Shown: piece after piece, positions 7,758 to 15,096 of the stretch
How positions within the stretch are numbered: the stretch's first letter is position 1
Layout of the letters: every line of letters begins with the position of its first letter
Source: an uncultured bacterium
GTDB taxonomy: Bacteria > Cyanobacteriota > Vampirovibrionia > Gastranaerophilales > Gastranaerophilaceae
DNA length: 15,202 nt
Direction of reading: 5' to 3'
NCBI GenBank assembly: GCA_905215335.1
Contig: CAJMPQ010000021.1
Location: forward strand, 1-15,202
The notes under the pieces: model-generated
Seen by the model: the letters and a program-made list of their open reading frames with translations, nothing else
The model's database searches: none
Told to the model about the DNA's origin: nothing
Translations under genes and position numbers: made by a program

Positions 7758-7776
7758 CTCCTCATCTTATATTATA
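7758..7776 (-). promoter_or_regulatory. -10 box and ribosome site of the UDG gene
   Basis: On the minus strand a consensus TATAAT (7776-7771) is followed by GAGGAG (7763-7758) and then the ATG at 7747. The -35 position is poor. The predicted transcript would begin almost at the ribosome site. Confidence 0.5.
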
Positions 7777-7803
7777 ATTATTATTTATTCTCTTCCCACA
7801 AGA

Positions 7804-9270
7804 CTATTTTGTCTCTATTTTAACAGATTCTTTGAAAAATCCAATATGATATCTTTTACAATATCTTTTCAATTCTTTCATTATTATATCAGATAATAAA
7901 AATACTGCAATCAAATTTGGTACAGCTAAAAATAATGTAAAAGCATCAGATAAATTTACAACACTTTTTAAATTCATAGCAGAACCAATTACAATAAACA
8001 AACAGTAAATAATTTGGAAAGATCTTGTTGTTAACTTAGATTCACCAAACAAGAAAGTCCAACTTTTTGTACCATAATATGAACCACACAACATAGTTGA
8101 TAATACAAAACAAGCCGCCATAAAAGTTAACAAAACAGGAAAGAATGGACAAACAGTTCCAAAAGCTTTTGAGGTTAATTCAATCCCTTCAATTCCATTC
8201 GTATTTAAATAAGCACCTGTAACAACAATAATAAAAGCTGTTGCTGCACCAACAATGATTGTATCAACAAAAGGTTGTAACATTGCAATAAAAGCTTGAG
8301 CAACAGGTTTACTTGTTTTTACTGCAGAAAAAGCAATTGGTGCAGTACCCAAACCTGCTTCATTAGCAAACATTGCTCGTCTAAAGCCCCACAATAAACA
8401 TCCCCAAACACCACCAGCAACAAAAGCTTCCGGTCTAAATGCTTCTTTTAAAATTAAACAAACTGTATGTGGTACATGGTGAATGTTTAACAAACAAATT
8501 ATAAATGCTGAAAATACATACAAAGTACACATAACAGGAGTAACTTTTGATGTAAATTTACCTATAGATTTAATTCCGCCAATAACTGTAACATAAGTAA
8601 TTACTGCAACAATCAAACCGAAAATCCATCTTTGACCAGAGAACAATCCTGTAACATTTGTAATTTGAGTAGTAATTGCATTAATTTGGAACAAATTCCA
8701 ACCACCAATCATTGCAAATACACAACATATTGCATAAATTTTTGCCAAATATGGAGCAATAGGCTTAATCCAAGGAGCACGAAGCCCATTGATAATATAA
8801 TACATTGGTCCTCCAGAAGAAGAACCGTCTTTATTAATTTGTCTAAATTTAATACCTAAAAGAACTTCGGCAAATTTCAAAGCCATAGAAAATAATCCGG
8901 CAATCATCATCCAAAAGATTACACCAGGCCCACCAACAGAAACAGCTAAAGCAGAACCAACAACATTTCCCATTCCTGCAGATGCCGAAATTGTAGCAGT
9001 TAATGCTTGAAAAGATGAAACTTCACCGTGTTTTTTCTTTTTTAAAACATCTTCGTGTTTATATTTTTTGGTAATCAATTCAATTGCGTGTTTGAATCCC
9101 CAAAAACCAATAAATCTTGTTCTAAAAGTAAAATATAAAGCCGCAACCATCAAAAGAACAATCAAAAATTCCACACGAACCCCTTGAATGGTTATATGTG
9201 AAAAAATTAATCCTGAAATTTTGTTCGCAACAGGCGACAAAAGGCTATCTATTCGGCTATCTAAATTCAT
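7804..9270 (-). CDS. Sodium:alanine/glycine symporter, AGCS family
   Basis: 488 residues with about ten hydrophobic segments, the normal size of the AGCS family, which imports alanine or glycine with sodium across the inner membrane. Family landmarks are present: GMGNVVG (99-105), the signature PGVIFWMMIAGLFSM (115-129), GGPMYYI (153-159), the substrate-site segment FANEAGLGTAP (301-311) and QPFVDTIIV further on. The usual GTGN reads GMGN here. A TATAAT box ends six bases before the ATG and no Shine-Dalgarno is seen, so the mRNA is probably leaderless. It is divergent from rsmI (89-base gap) and followed by the UDG gene 56 bases downstream on the same strand, with no terminator visible between them. 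Which amino acid is carried cannot be told from sequence. Confidence 0.94.
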   Translation of the reverse strand: MNLDSRIDSLLSPVANKISGLIFSHITIQGVRVEFLIVLLMVAALYFTFRTRFIGFWGFKHAIELITKKYKHEDVLKKKKHGEVSSFQALTATISASAGMGNVVGSALAVSVGGPGVIFWMMIAGLFSMALKFAEVLLGIKFRQINKDGSSSGGPMYYIINGLRAPWIKPIAPYLAKIYAICCVFAMIGGWNLFQINAITTQITNVTGLFSGQRWIFGLIVAVITYVTVIGGIKSIGKFTSKVTPVMCTLYVFSAFIICLLNIHHVPHTVCLILKEAFRPEAFVAGGVWGCLLWGFRRAMFANEAGLGTAPIAFSAVKTSKPVAQAFIAMLQPFVDTIIVGAATAFIIVVTGAYLNTNGIEGIELTSKAFGTVCPFFPVLLTFMAACFVLSTMLCGSYYGTKSWTFLFGESKLTTRSFQIIYCLFIVIGSAMNLKSVVNLSDAFTLFLAVPNLIAVFLLSDIIMKELKRYCKRYHIGFFKESVKIETK

Positions 9271-9276
9271 AAGTTA

Positions 9277-9282
9277 ATTATA
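9277..9282 (-). promoter_or_regulatory. -10 box of the symporter gene, probable leaderless start
   Basis: Consensus TATAAT on the minus strand, separated from the ATG at 9270 by six bases (TAACTT). At a 17-base spacing the -35 position reads TTTTCA. No ribosome site is possible in six bases, so translation would begin on a leaderless mRNA. Confidence 0.5.
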
Positions 9283-9344
9283 TAATAAACAGACAAAAAT
9301 GAAAATTTCAGATTAAATTTATGAAAAATATCTATAATAATTTG

Positions 9345-9353
9345 TGTTAAAAT
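9345..9353 (+). promoter_or_regulatory. Extended -10 of rsmI, probable leaderless start
   Basis: TGTTAAAAT (TGn plus TAAAAT, 9348-9353) followed by six bases and the ATG at 9360. It closely matches the era promoter, sharing TGTTA-AATAAG. An alternative TATAAT at 9333-9338 would give a short leader without a Shine-Dalgarno, so the start point needs mapping. Confidence 0.45.
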
Positions 9354-9359
9354 AAGAAT

Positions 9360-10175
9360 ATGAAAGAATATGATTTTTACATAGTTCCAACACCTATTGG
9401 AAACCTCGGTGATATAACATTTAGAGCTATTGAAGTTTTAAACTCTGTTGATATGATAGCTTGCGAAGATAGTAGAGTAACCCAAAAGCTTCTAAATCAC
9501 TTCAACATTAAAACAAAATGTGTTTCTTACCACAAATACAATGAAAAAGAACGCATTAACCAGATTGTAGAATTTTTAGAAAGCGGAAAAAAAATGGCAC
9601 TTGTATCTGACGCTGGAACTCCGCTAATCTGCGACCCTGGTTCAGTAATAGTTAAAGAATTAAGAGATAGAAACTTTTCAATTACATCTTTACCTGGAGC
9701 AAATGCCGTTGTAACATTTCTTTCTCAAATATCAAGGGTTGATGAAAAATTTACATTTATAGGTTTTCTTCCAAAAACTCAAGCTCAAATAAAAGAAACC
9801 ATTAAACGTTACGAAAACGAAGATGTTGTATTTTATGAATCTCCAAACAGAATTCTAAACACTCTAAAAATTATTCAAACAACAAGACCTGAAACAAAAG
9901 TAGCAGTGGGTCGAGAATTAACAAAAATGTTTGAAGAAATTGTAGTTGATAAAGTTGAAAATGTAATACAACATTTTGAACAAAATATTTCTAAAGGAGA
10001 ATTTGTTGTAATGATTTTCCGCAGCGAAAAAGATTTCGAAGAAAGCGACTTGCAAAATAAGATAAAACTATTGCAAGACAAAGGTTTTAGCGGAAAAGAT
10101 ATTTCTATAATTTTGTCAGAATTATACTCTCTAAACAAAAATAAAGTTTATAAAATGACGCTTGGTAAAAACTAA
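9360..10175 (+). CDS. rsmI: 16S rRNA (cytidine-1402 2'-O)-methyltransferase RsmI
   Basis: 271 residues, typical for RsmI, a tetrapyrrole-methylase-fold enzyme that uses SAM to methylate the ribose of C1402 in the decoding centre of 16S rRNA. Family motifs appear in order: IVPTPIGNLGDITFRA (8-23), CEDSR (35-39), the SAM-loop SDAGTP (83-88) followed by DPG (92-94), LPGANA (111-116), YESPNR (159-164) and GRELTK (184-189). The last ~55 residues form the usual lysine-rich C-terminal helix region. It is a single-gene unit between the divergent symporter gene and bamA; no strong terminator is visible after it, so some readthrough into bamA is possible. Together with era it makes two ribosome-maturation genes in the window. 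Confidence 0.96.
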   Translation: MKEYDFYIVPTPIGNLGDITFRAIEVLNSVDMIACEDSRVTQKLLNHFNIKTKCVSYHKYNEKERINQIVEFLESGKKMALVSDAGTPLICDPGSVIVKELRDRNFSITSLPGANAVVTFLSQISRVDEKFTFIGFLPKTQAQIKETIKRYENEDVVFYESPNRILNTLKIIQTTRPETKVAVGRELTKMFEEIVVDKVENVIQHFEQNISKGEFVVMIFRSEKDFEESDLQNKIKLLQDKGFSGKDISIILSELYSLNKNKVYKMTLGKN

Positions 10176-10194
10176 GTAAATAGTTGTAAAATTT

Positions 10195-10224
10195 TTGTAC
10201 TTTTTTTTTAATTTATGCTACAAT
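10195..10224 (+). promoter_or_regulatory. Promoter of the bamA-ompH operon
   Basis: TTGTAC (10195-10200), an 18-base spacer, and TACAAT (10219-10224) preceded by TGC, giving an extended -10. Transcription would start near 10231, leaving a leader of about 35 bases that includes the AAGGA ribosome site (10252-10256). Confidence 0.6.
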
Positions 10225-10251
10225 TTTGTTGGAGAATAGTGAGAGTTTGTT

Positions 10252-10268
10252 AAGGAATATAATTCTTG
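10252..10268 (+). promoter_or_regulatory. Ribosome site and TTG start codon of bamA
   Basis: AAGGA (10252-10256) lies 9 bases before a TTG at 10266. This start gives a complete signal peptide (basic KK followed by a hydrophobic run). The next in-frame Met (residue 18) lies inside the hydrophobic core and would destroy it, so TTG is the best supported start. Confidence 0.7.
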
Positions 10269-12278
10269 AATTTTAATATATCAAAAAAAATATTATCAGC
10301 GATTATTTTAGTCCTGATGGCACAAACTGTAAGTTTAGCTGTTGATGATGTATGGGGTGATATGGGTTTGACAGAAGACGCCGTACAGTATAACAACGAC
10401 TATGCTAATACAGTTTTTGATAAATATACAAATTACACCCAATCAGAAACTCCTAATTATTCTCAAGGCAAATATCCAACAGATTTGTCTTCAAAAACTA
10501 TTCAAGATACAAAAATAGACAAAGAAAAAAGAACAATTAAAACCATAGAATTTTATGGTTTAAACTCAATTTCTCCAACAGAAATCACAGATAAACTCCA
10601 AATGAAACAAGGTGGAGAATATTCTCGTGAATTAATGCAAAATGATCTTAGAACAATTTATGAAACAGGTTACTTTACAGAAAACATGAAAGCTATCCCT
10701 TCTGTTAATGAAGATGGAACAGTAACTATCAAAATTGTTGTAGAAGAAAATATTCCAGTAAAAGATTTCACTATCGAAGGGAATACTGTAGTTCCAACTG
10801 AAGATATTCTTGCTACTTTAGATGGAATGAAAGGTAAACCTCAAAATATTGCACAATTAAATATTGCAATCTCTCAAATTCAAGAATTATACAATTCTAA
10901 AGGTTATATTTTAGCAAGAGTTGATTCTGTTACAGATGACCCTGATGGAACAATTAACATCAGCATTAAAGAAGGTATTATTGACAAGATTATGATTGAA
11001 GGTAATGAAAAAACCAAAGATTATATTATTGCTCGTAATATCTTAACAGAACCTGGAATGATTTATAACGAAAATCGAGTAAAAGAAGATTTAGTTAGAT
11101 TATATGCAACTCAAGCTTTTAAAGATGTAACCCGCGAAATTGAACCAAGTGAAGATGTTCCGGATGCATACGACATCACAATAAAAATTCAAGAACAAAG
11201 AACAGCAAGCGTATCTGTTGGTGGTGGTGTTGATACCGTAACAGGTCTATTTGGTTCTATGGGTATTTCAGAAAACAACTTCCGTGGAAGATGTGAAAGA
11301 TTATCATTAACAGGTTTAGCAGGTACTGGTGTAATATTAAATGACTCTTCAGTTAAGGACCATATGAATATCCAAGCTGAATTAAGTTATTTCAAACCAT
11401 ATTTCTATAATGCAGATACTTCATTGAATACAAGAATCTTCTTCAGAGATTTTGGTTCATACCAAGTACCACTTGCTATTGAAAGAAGATATGGTGCAGA
11501 AATGACTGTTGCACATAAATTAAAACGTAACAGACACGCAACTGCAACATTCAGTTTAGGAGCAGAAAATATCGATGTATCTGAAGGAGATTTCAAAGGT
11601 ATTTCAGCGTTGTATAACAAATACAACATTCCAATTTCTGAACGTGCTAAACAGTTAGAAGGTGGTTTATTCTTATCATTAAGCCCAGCATTATTATATG
11701 ATACAAGAGACTCTGCTACTGTAACAAGACACGGTACTATGGCTAGTATCAGATTTGATGAAAACATTGGATTAAATGGCTTTGATAAGACTAATGGTAA
11801 ATTAACAGGTATGATTAAACAATACATACCAATTGCAAAGAAATCATCTTTATCATTCACAGTTAAAGGTGGAGGTGCAATTCATGGAGACATACCTGAA
11901 GTTATGGCTTATCGTTTAGGTGGTCCATACACTGTTAGAGGTTACAAAATGAGTGGTGTTGGTACTGGTAATGCTTTCATTATGGGTTCTGCTGAATTCG
12001 CAACACCAATTCCATTCTTAGATAGAACAAGAATTGCATTCTTAAATAACTTAAGATTCACAATTTGGGCTGACGCAGGTAAAGTATTTGACGGAACTGT
12101 TTCAAATGAAATTTACGACAGACCAATGTACGCAGTATCTGCCGGTGTCGGTTTGAAAGTTTATATCCCAGGTATGGGACCTCTATCAATCGACTACGGT
12201 ATTCCGCTTACAAATCCTGGAGACAATGGTTCTCCTAACGGATACTTCACATTTGGTGTAGGTGATTTATTATACTAA
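10266..12278 (+). CDS. bamA: Outer-membrane protein assembly factor BamA (Omp85)
   Basis: 670 residues. BamA folds beta-barrel proteins into the outer membrane. A signal peptide (1-25, ending SLA) and a ~60-residue acidic, tyrosine/asparagine-rich linker come first. Three POTRA domains follow: about 90-162, 163-237 and 238-311, the later ones starting with the F/M-IEGN pattern (168-173, 243-247). The barrel runs from about 313 to 670 and carries YDTRD (478-482), the lid-loop motif VRGY (557-560) and a final strand ending in tyrosine. Three POTRAs, rather than five as in Proteobacteria, is the arrangement known from cyanobacterial and plastid Omp85 proteins. The gene starts with TTG and is followed 25 bases later by ompH. 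BamA versus another Omp85 paralogue cannot be fully separated from sequence, but the ompH partner supports BamA. Confidence 0.93.
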   Translation: MNFNISKKILSAIILVLMAQTVSLAVDDVWGDMGLTEDAVQYNNDYANTVFDKYTNYTQSETPNYSQGKYPTDLSSKTIQDTKIDKEKRTIKTIEFYGLNSISPTEITDKLQMKQGGEYSRELMQNDLRTIYETGYFTENMKAIPSVNEDGTVTIKIVVEENIPVKDFTIEGNTVVPTEDILATLDGMKGKPQNIAQLNIAISQIQELYNSKGYILARVDSVTDDPDGTINISIKEGIIDKIMIEGNEKTKDYIIARNILTEPGMIYNENRVKEDLVRLYATQAFKDVTREIEPSEDVPDAYDITIKIQEQRTASVSVGGGVDTVTGLFGSMGISENNFRGRCERLSLTGLAGTGVILNDSSVKDHMNIQAELSYFKPYFYNADTSLNTRIFFRDFGSYQVPLAIERRYGAEMTVAHKLKRNRHATATFSLGAENIDVSEGDFKGISALYNKYNIPISERAKQLEGGLFLSLSPALLYDTRDSATVTRHGTMASIRFDENIGLNGFDKTNGKLTGMIKQYIPIAKKSSLSFTVKGGGAIHGDIPEVMAYRLGGPYTVRGYKMSGVGTGNAFIMGSAEFATPIPFLDRTRIAFLNNLRFTIWADAGKVFDGTVSNEIYDRPMYAVSAGVGLKVYIPGMGPLSIDYGIPLTNPGDNGSPNGYFTFGVGDLLY

Positions 12279-12303
12279 AATACAATAGACAATAGGAGGA
12301 CTT

Positions 12304-12753
12304 ATGAAAAAGTTAAAATTAATGGCTCTACTATTTGCAGCAGGATTAACAATTTCAGTTGCTAACCAAGCAAATGCTGAAATCGGTTACATCAACTACC
12401 AAAAAGTTTTAGATAACTATCCTGCAGCTCAACAAGCAGTTAAAGAAATTGATGCTAAAAGTTTAGAACTTCAACAATACATGGTTGATAAAGAAAAACA
12501 ATACAAAGCTTTAGATACACCATTGAAAAAACAAAATTTCGAAACTCAAACTGCTAATGAATTTAAAACAAAACAAGAAGCTTTGTTCAAACTTAGAAAT
12601 GACAAAGAAGCTCAAATTTTAAATCAAGTTCAAACTGCAGCAAAAGCTATCATGGTTTCTCAAAAATTAGATGCTGTTGTTGCGGATCAAGTTATTTTCG
12701 TTGGTGGTGTTGATATCACTAATTTAGTTATTCAAAAACTAAAAGGACAATAA
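12304..12753 (+). CDS. OmpH/Skp-family periplasmic chaperone
   Basis: 149 residues, usual size for the OmpH/Skp family, which holds unfolded outer-membrane proteins in the periplasm until BamA inserts them. A signal peptide (about 1-25, ending ANA) is followed by the typical first strand IGYINYQKVLDNYP (27-40), a long charged helix pair (about 42-115, the tentacle region with Q, K, E and A), and the closing strands with GGVDIT (133-138). A strong AGGAGG (12294-12299) lies 4 bases before the ATG, the best ribosome site in the window, in keeping with a chaperone made in quantity. It is the second gene of the bamA operon, and a strong terminator follows directly, so the lpxD/fabZ/lpxA genes that often follow skp in Proteobacteria are absent here. 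Confidence 0.9.
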   Translation: MKKLKLMALLFAAGLTISVANQANAEIGYINYQKVLDNYPAAQQAVKEIDAKSLELQQYMVDKEKQYKALDTPLKKQNFETQTANEFKTKQEALFKLRNDKEAQILNQVQTAAKAIMVSQKLDAVVADQVIFVGGVDITNLVIQKLKGQ

Positions 12754-12764
12754 ACTTTTTAATC

Positions 12765-12813
12765 AGTCTATAAGTTATTAATATACAAAATATTATAACT
12801 TATAGACTTTTTT
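12765..12813 (+). terminator. Terminator of the bamA-ompH operon
   Basis: AGTCTATAAGTTAT (12765-12778) pairs perfectly with ATAACTTATAGACT (12795-12808); inner TAATAT/ATATT can extend the stem with one bulged base. Six T follow (12808-12813). It begins 11 bases after the ompH stop codon. Confidence 0.9.
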
Positions 12814-12848
12814 CACATTCACATTATACAACTATCAAAGAGGCCAAA

Positions 12849-13607
12849 ATGAATTATTCAGAAGATGACAGACAATACCACATCGGATTGAGAGAAGGAG
12901 ATGTTGGTAAATACGTAATATTACCGGGAGATCCAAAACGTTGCAAAAAAATTGCTGAATATTTTGAAAAACCACAACTCATTGCAGATAATAGAGAATT
13001 TGTAACTTATACCGGTTATATAGATGGAGAAAAAGTTAGCGTAACATCAACCGGCATTGGTGGACCTTCTGCAGCTATAGCTATGGAAGAACTTGTAAAA
13101 GTGGGAGCAACTCACTTTATTAGAGTTGGAACTTGTGGTGGAATATCACTAGATGTCAAAGGTGGAGATGTAGTTATCGCTACCGCAGCCATAAGAATGG
13201 AAGGTACAAGTAAAGAATATGCTCCAATTGAATTCCCTGCAGTTGCGAATTTAGATATAACAAATGCTCTTGTAAAATCTGCCCAAGAACTTGGATACAC
13301 TTATCATACAGGTGTTGTTCAATGTAAAGATTCTTTTTATGGTCAACACGATACAGAAAAAATGCCTGTAAGTTATGAATTACAAAATAAATGGGAAGCT
13401 TGGAAAAAATTAGGATGTCTTGCTTCTGAAATGGAATCTGCAGCATTATTTATTGTTGCAAGTTATCTAGGTGTAAAAGTTGGTTCAGTATTTCTTACTG
13501 TAGCCAACCAAGAACGTGAAAAACAAAATCTTGAAAATCCTGTTGTTCACGATACAGAAAAAGCTATAAAAACTGCTATTAACGCTATAAAAATATTAAA
13601 AGGATAA
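12849..13607 (+). CDS. udp: Uridine phosphorylase / purine-uridine phosphorylase family
   Basis: 252 residues, family length. Cleaves uridine with phosphate to uracil and ribose-1-phosphate in pyrimidine salvage; acts in the cytoplasm, hexameric in known relatives. Visible motifs: LPGDPKR (25-31, phosphate site), the signature STGIGGPSAAIAMEEL (67-82), RVGTCGG (92-98, with the phosphate-binding arginine) and EMES (194-197, ribose binding). The base-recognition loop reads SFYGQHDTEKMP (162-173): the glutamine is kept, but no arginine stands two places later as in E. coli Udp (GQER); a lysine occurs at 171. This form is closer to the Gram-positive-type enzymes, so uridine as substrate is likely but base preference is less certain. 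AAAGAGG lies 5 bases before the ATG. A TATACA box (12825-12830) after the ompH terminator may be its promoter. The FlhA_C-fusion gene follows after 7 bases. Confidence 0.9.
   Translation: MNYSEDDRQYHIGLREGDVGKYVILPGDPKRCKKIAEYFEKPQLIADNREFVTYTGYIDGEKVSVTSTGIGGPSAAIAMEELVKVGATHFIRVGTCGGISLDVKGGDVVIATAAIRMEGTSKEYAPIEFPAVANLDITNALVKSAQELGYTYHTGVVQCKDSFYGQHDTEKMPVSYELQNKWEAWKKLGCLASEMESAALFIVASYLGVKVGSVFLTVANQEREKQNLENPVVHDTEKAIKTAINAIKILKG
13598..13604 (+). promoter_or_regulatory. Ribosome site inside the end of udp that serves the FlhA_C-fusion gene
   Basis: AAAAGGA ends immediately before the udp stop codon (13605-13607) and lies 10 bases before the next ATG (13615). The site is embedded in the upstream coding sequence, so translation of the second gene is probably coupled to udp. 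The nearer ATG at 13608 is in another frame and meets a stop after seven codons. Confidence 0.6.
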
Positions 13608-13614
13608 ATGAATT

Positions 13615-15096
13615 ATGCTCGGAAAAAATAGAATGGAATATGTTATAAAAACTTGCTCAGCAGAAAATGCACAAGAACTTCAAAATCTATTGAATGAAAT
13701 GTCTATGAATGGTTGGGAACTTTATAGTATGCACGAAGTTGGCGATGATGAAGAAAGTTCTCAGCTAAATTGCATTTTCATGAGAGAAGCAAAATCCGAA
13801 AATAATTCAGATAGCGATATAATTAATATTTCTGACTTCAAAAGTCAAATGGAAAAAATGCTATCTCCAAAACTTACTGAATATGAAACTTGTCTTGAAA
13901 TTCAATCTAAAATCAGAAGCCAAAAAGAAAAAATTAATCAAATTAAAGCTGAACTTGAAGGAGAAGCTCCAGCTTCTGTTTCTCGTAAAAAACTTAATGA
14001 TAAAATTTCAGCAGGTTTAAAAGAATTAGAAGAATTAAAAACTCAATTAAATAAAGCTACTTCTCCGGATTTAATGTACTCTAAACTTAAAGAAGAAAAA
14101 TTAGCTATTTATTTGAGCGAAGAATTACTTGGTTTTGTAGATTCAGATAGAGATAATTCAGGCGAAGAATTAATAGCAGAAACAGTAAAATCAAGATTGA
14201 AACTAACTGAAGAAATTGGTTATGTAATTCCAAAAGTTATCTTTAAAGATGATGAAAATCTAAATCCATGTGAATTTAGTATAAAAATTCGCGGAATGGA
14301 AGTTTTTAGAGCTGGAGTATGTCCAAATTATTTAATGTTCTATTCTGATGAACTTCATTTAGAACATAAAATTAAAAATTCAGTTAATGCAATTGATGAA
14401 ATCTCAGGCAGAAAAGTTATTTGGATAGAAAAAGACAAAACAAAAGATTTTTGGCAAAAAGGTATAACACCATCTGAATATATTGCAAAAGCTTTAGAAT
14501 ACATTGCACTAAAATATGTAGATGATCTATTAGATTATGAAGATATCGATAAATATTTAGAAGTAGTAGAAGCTGAAAATGAATTTCTTGTAGAAAATAT
14601 TATTCCAGATGTATTAACATACGCAGATGTGAAATATTTAATGACAAGTTTAATCAAAGAAAAAGTTTCAATTAAAAACATTACATACATCTTTGAAAAA
14701 ATTAATGATTTTGCAGATGATGGAGCTAAAGCTGATATCCTTAATAAAATTAGATTATCACTATCAAGACAAATTTGTAGAAATTATGTTAATACTGATG
14801 GTGAAACAATTAGCGCTTTTGAAATATCAGAAAAAACATTTTCTGACATTGTTTTAAGTTGTGATGAAACAGAAGACGCACTTATAAAAATAGATGGAAC
14901 ATTAGCAGAAAAACTTGCAAATAAAATACTTAGAAAATGTAAGAAATTAAATATTTTTGCACCAAAATTAATTGTTCCAATGGAATACAGACAAATGTTT
15001 TTCACACTACTATCACTTTATATAAATAACATCACAGTTTTAGCACAAGAAGAAATTGGTTGTACATATAAAGTAGATTCCTTTGGAGAAATATAG
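13615..15096 (+). CDS. Soluble DUF4177-like / coiled-coil / FlhA C-terminal (FHIPEP) fusion protein
   Basis: 493 residues with no signal peptide or membrane helix. Residues 8-57 resemble DUF4177: a strand EYVIKT, a helix LQNLLNEM, then NGWELYSM (32-39) and a closing strand ending FMRE. A charged coiled coil follows (about 75-165). From about 164 to 490 the sequence follows the cytoplasmic domain of FlhA/SctV, the type III export gate: IYLSEELLG (165-173), LTEEIGYVIPKV (197-208), IRGMEVFRAG (225-234), a helical section with PDVLTYADVKYL (331-342) and VSIKNITYIFE (351-361), the hallmark RQICRNY (385-391), and KLIVPMEYRQ (451-460). In flagellar and injectisome systems this domain forms a nonamer ring that docks export chaperones and substrates. 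The eight-helix membrane half is missing, and no other flagellar gene is in the window. It probably shares a transcript with udp. The homology is firm; function outside type III secretion is unknown. Confidence 0.85.
   Translation: MLGKNRMEYVIKTCSAENAQELQNLLNEMSMNGWELYSMHEVGDDEESSQLNCIFMREAKSENNSDSDIINISDFKSQMEKMLSPKLTEYETCLEIQSKIRSQKEKINQIKAELEGEAPASVSRKKLNDKISAGLKELEELKTQLNKATSPDLMYSKLKEEKLAIYLSEELLGFVDSDRDNSGEELIAETVKSRLKLTEEIGYVIPKVIFKDDENLNPCEFSIKIRGMEVFRAGVCPNYLMFYSDELHLEHKIKNSVNAIDEISGRKVIWIEKDKTKDFWQKGITPSEYIAKALEYIALKYVDDLLDYEDIDKYLEVVEAENEFLVENIIPDVLTYADVKYLMTSLIKEKVSIKNITYIFEKINDFADDGAKADILNKIRLSLSRQICRNYVNTDGETISAFEISEKTFSDIVLSCDETEDALIKIDGTLAEKLANKILRKCKKLNIFAPKLIVPMEYRQMFFTLLSLYINNITVLAQEEIGCTYKVDSFGEI

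Noticed and set aside
10184..10209. Terminator after rsmI
   Set aside because: A nine-T run exists at 10201-10209, but the preceding bases form no convincing inverted repeat and the -35 of bamA lies in this stretch.
11405..11860. 151-codon open frame antisense to bamA
   Set aside because: It lies wholly inside the firmly identified barrel region of bamA, and its predicted protein has no recognisable motif.
13608..13631. ATG immediately after the udp stop codon as a start for the FlhA_C fusion
   Set aside because: It is in a different frame and reaches a stop after seven codons.
13615..15096. Calling this gene flhA and inferring a flagellum or type III secretion system
   Set aside because: The membrane half that forms the export gate is absent and no other flagellar or secretion gene is present, so only the domain homology is claimed.
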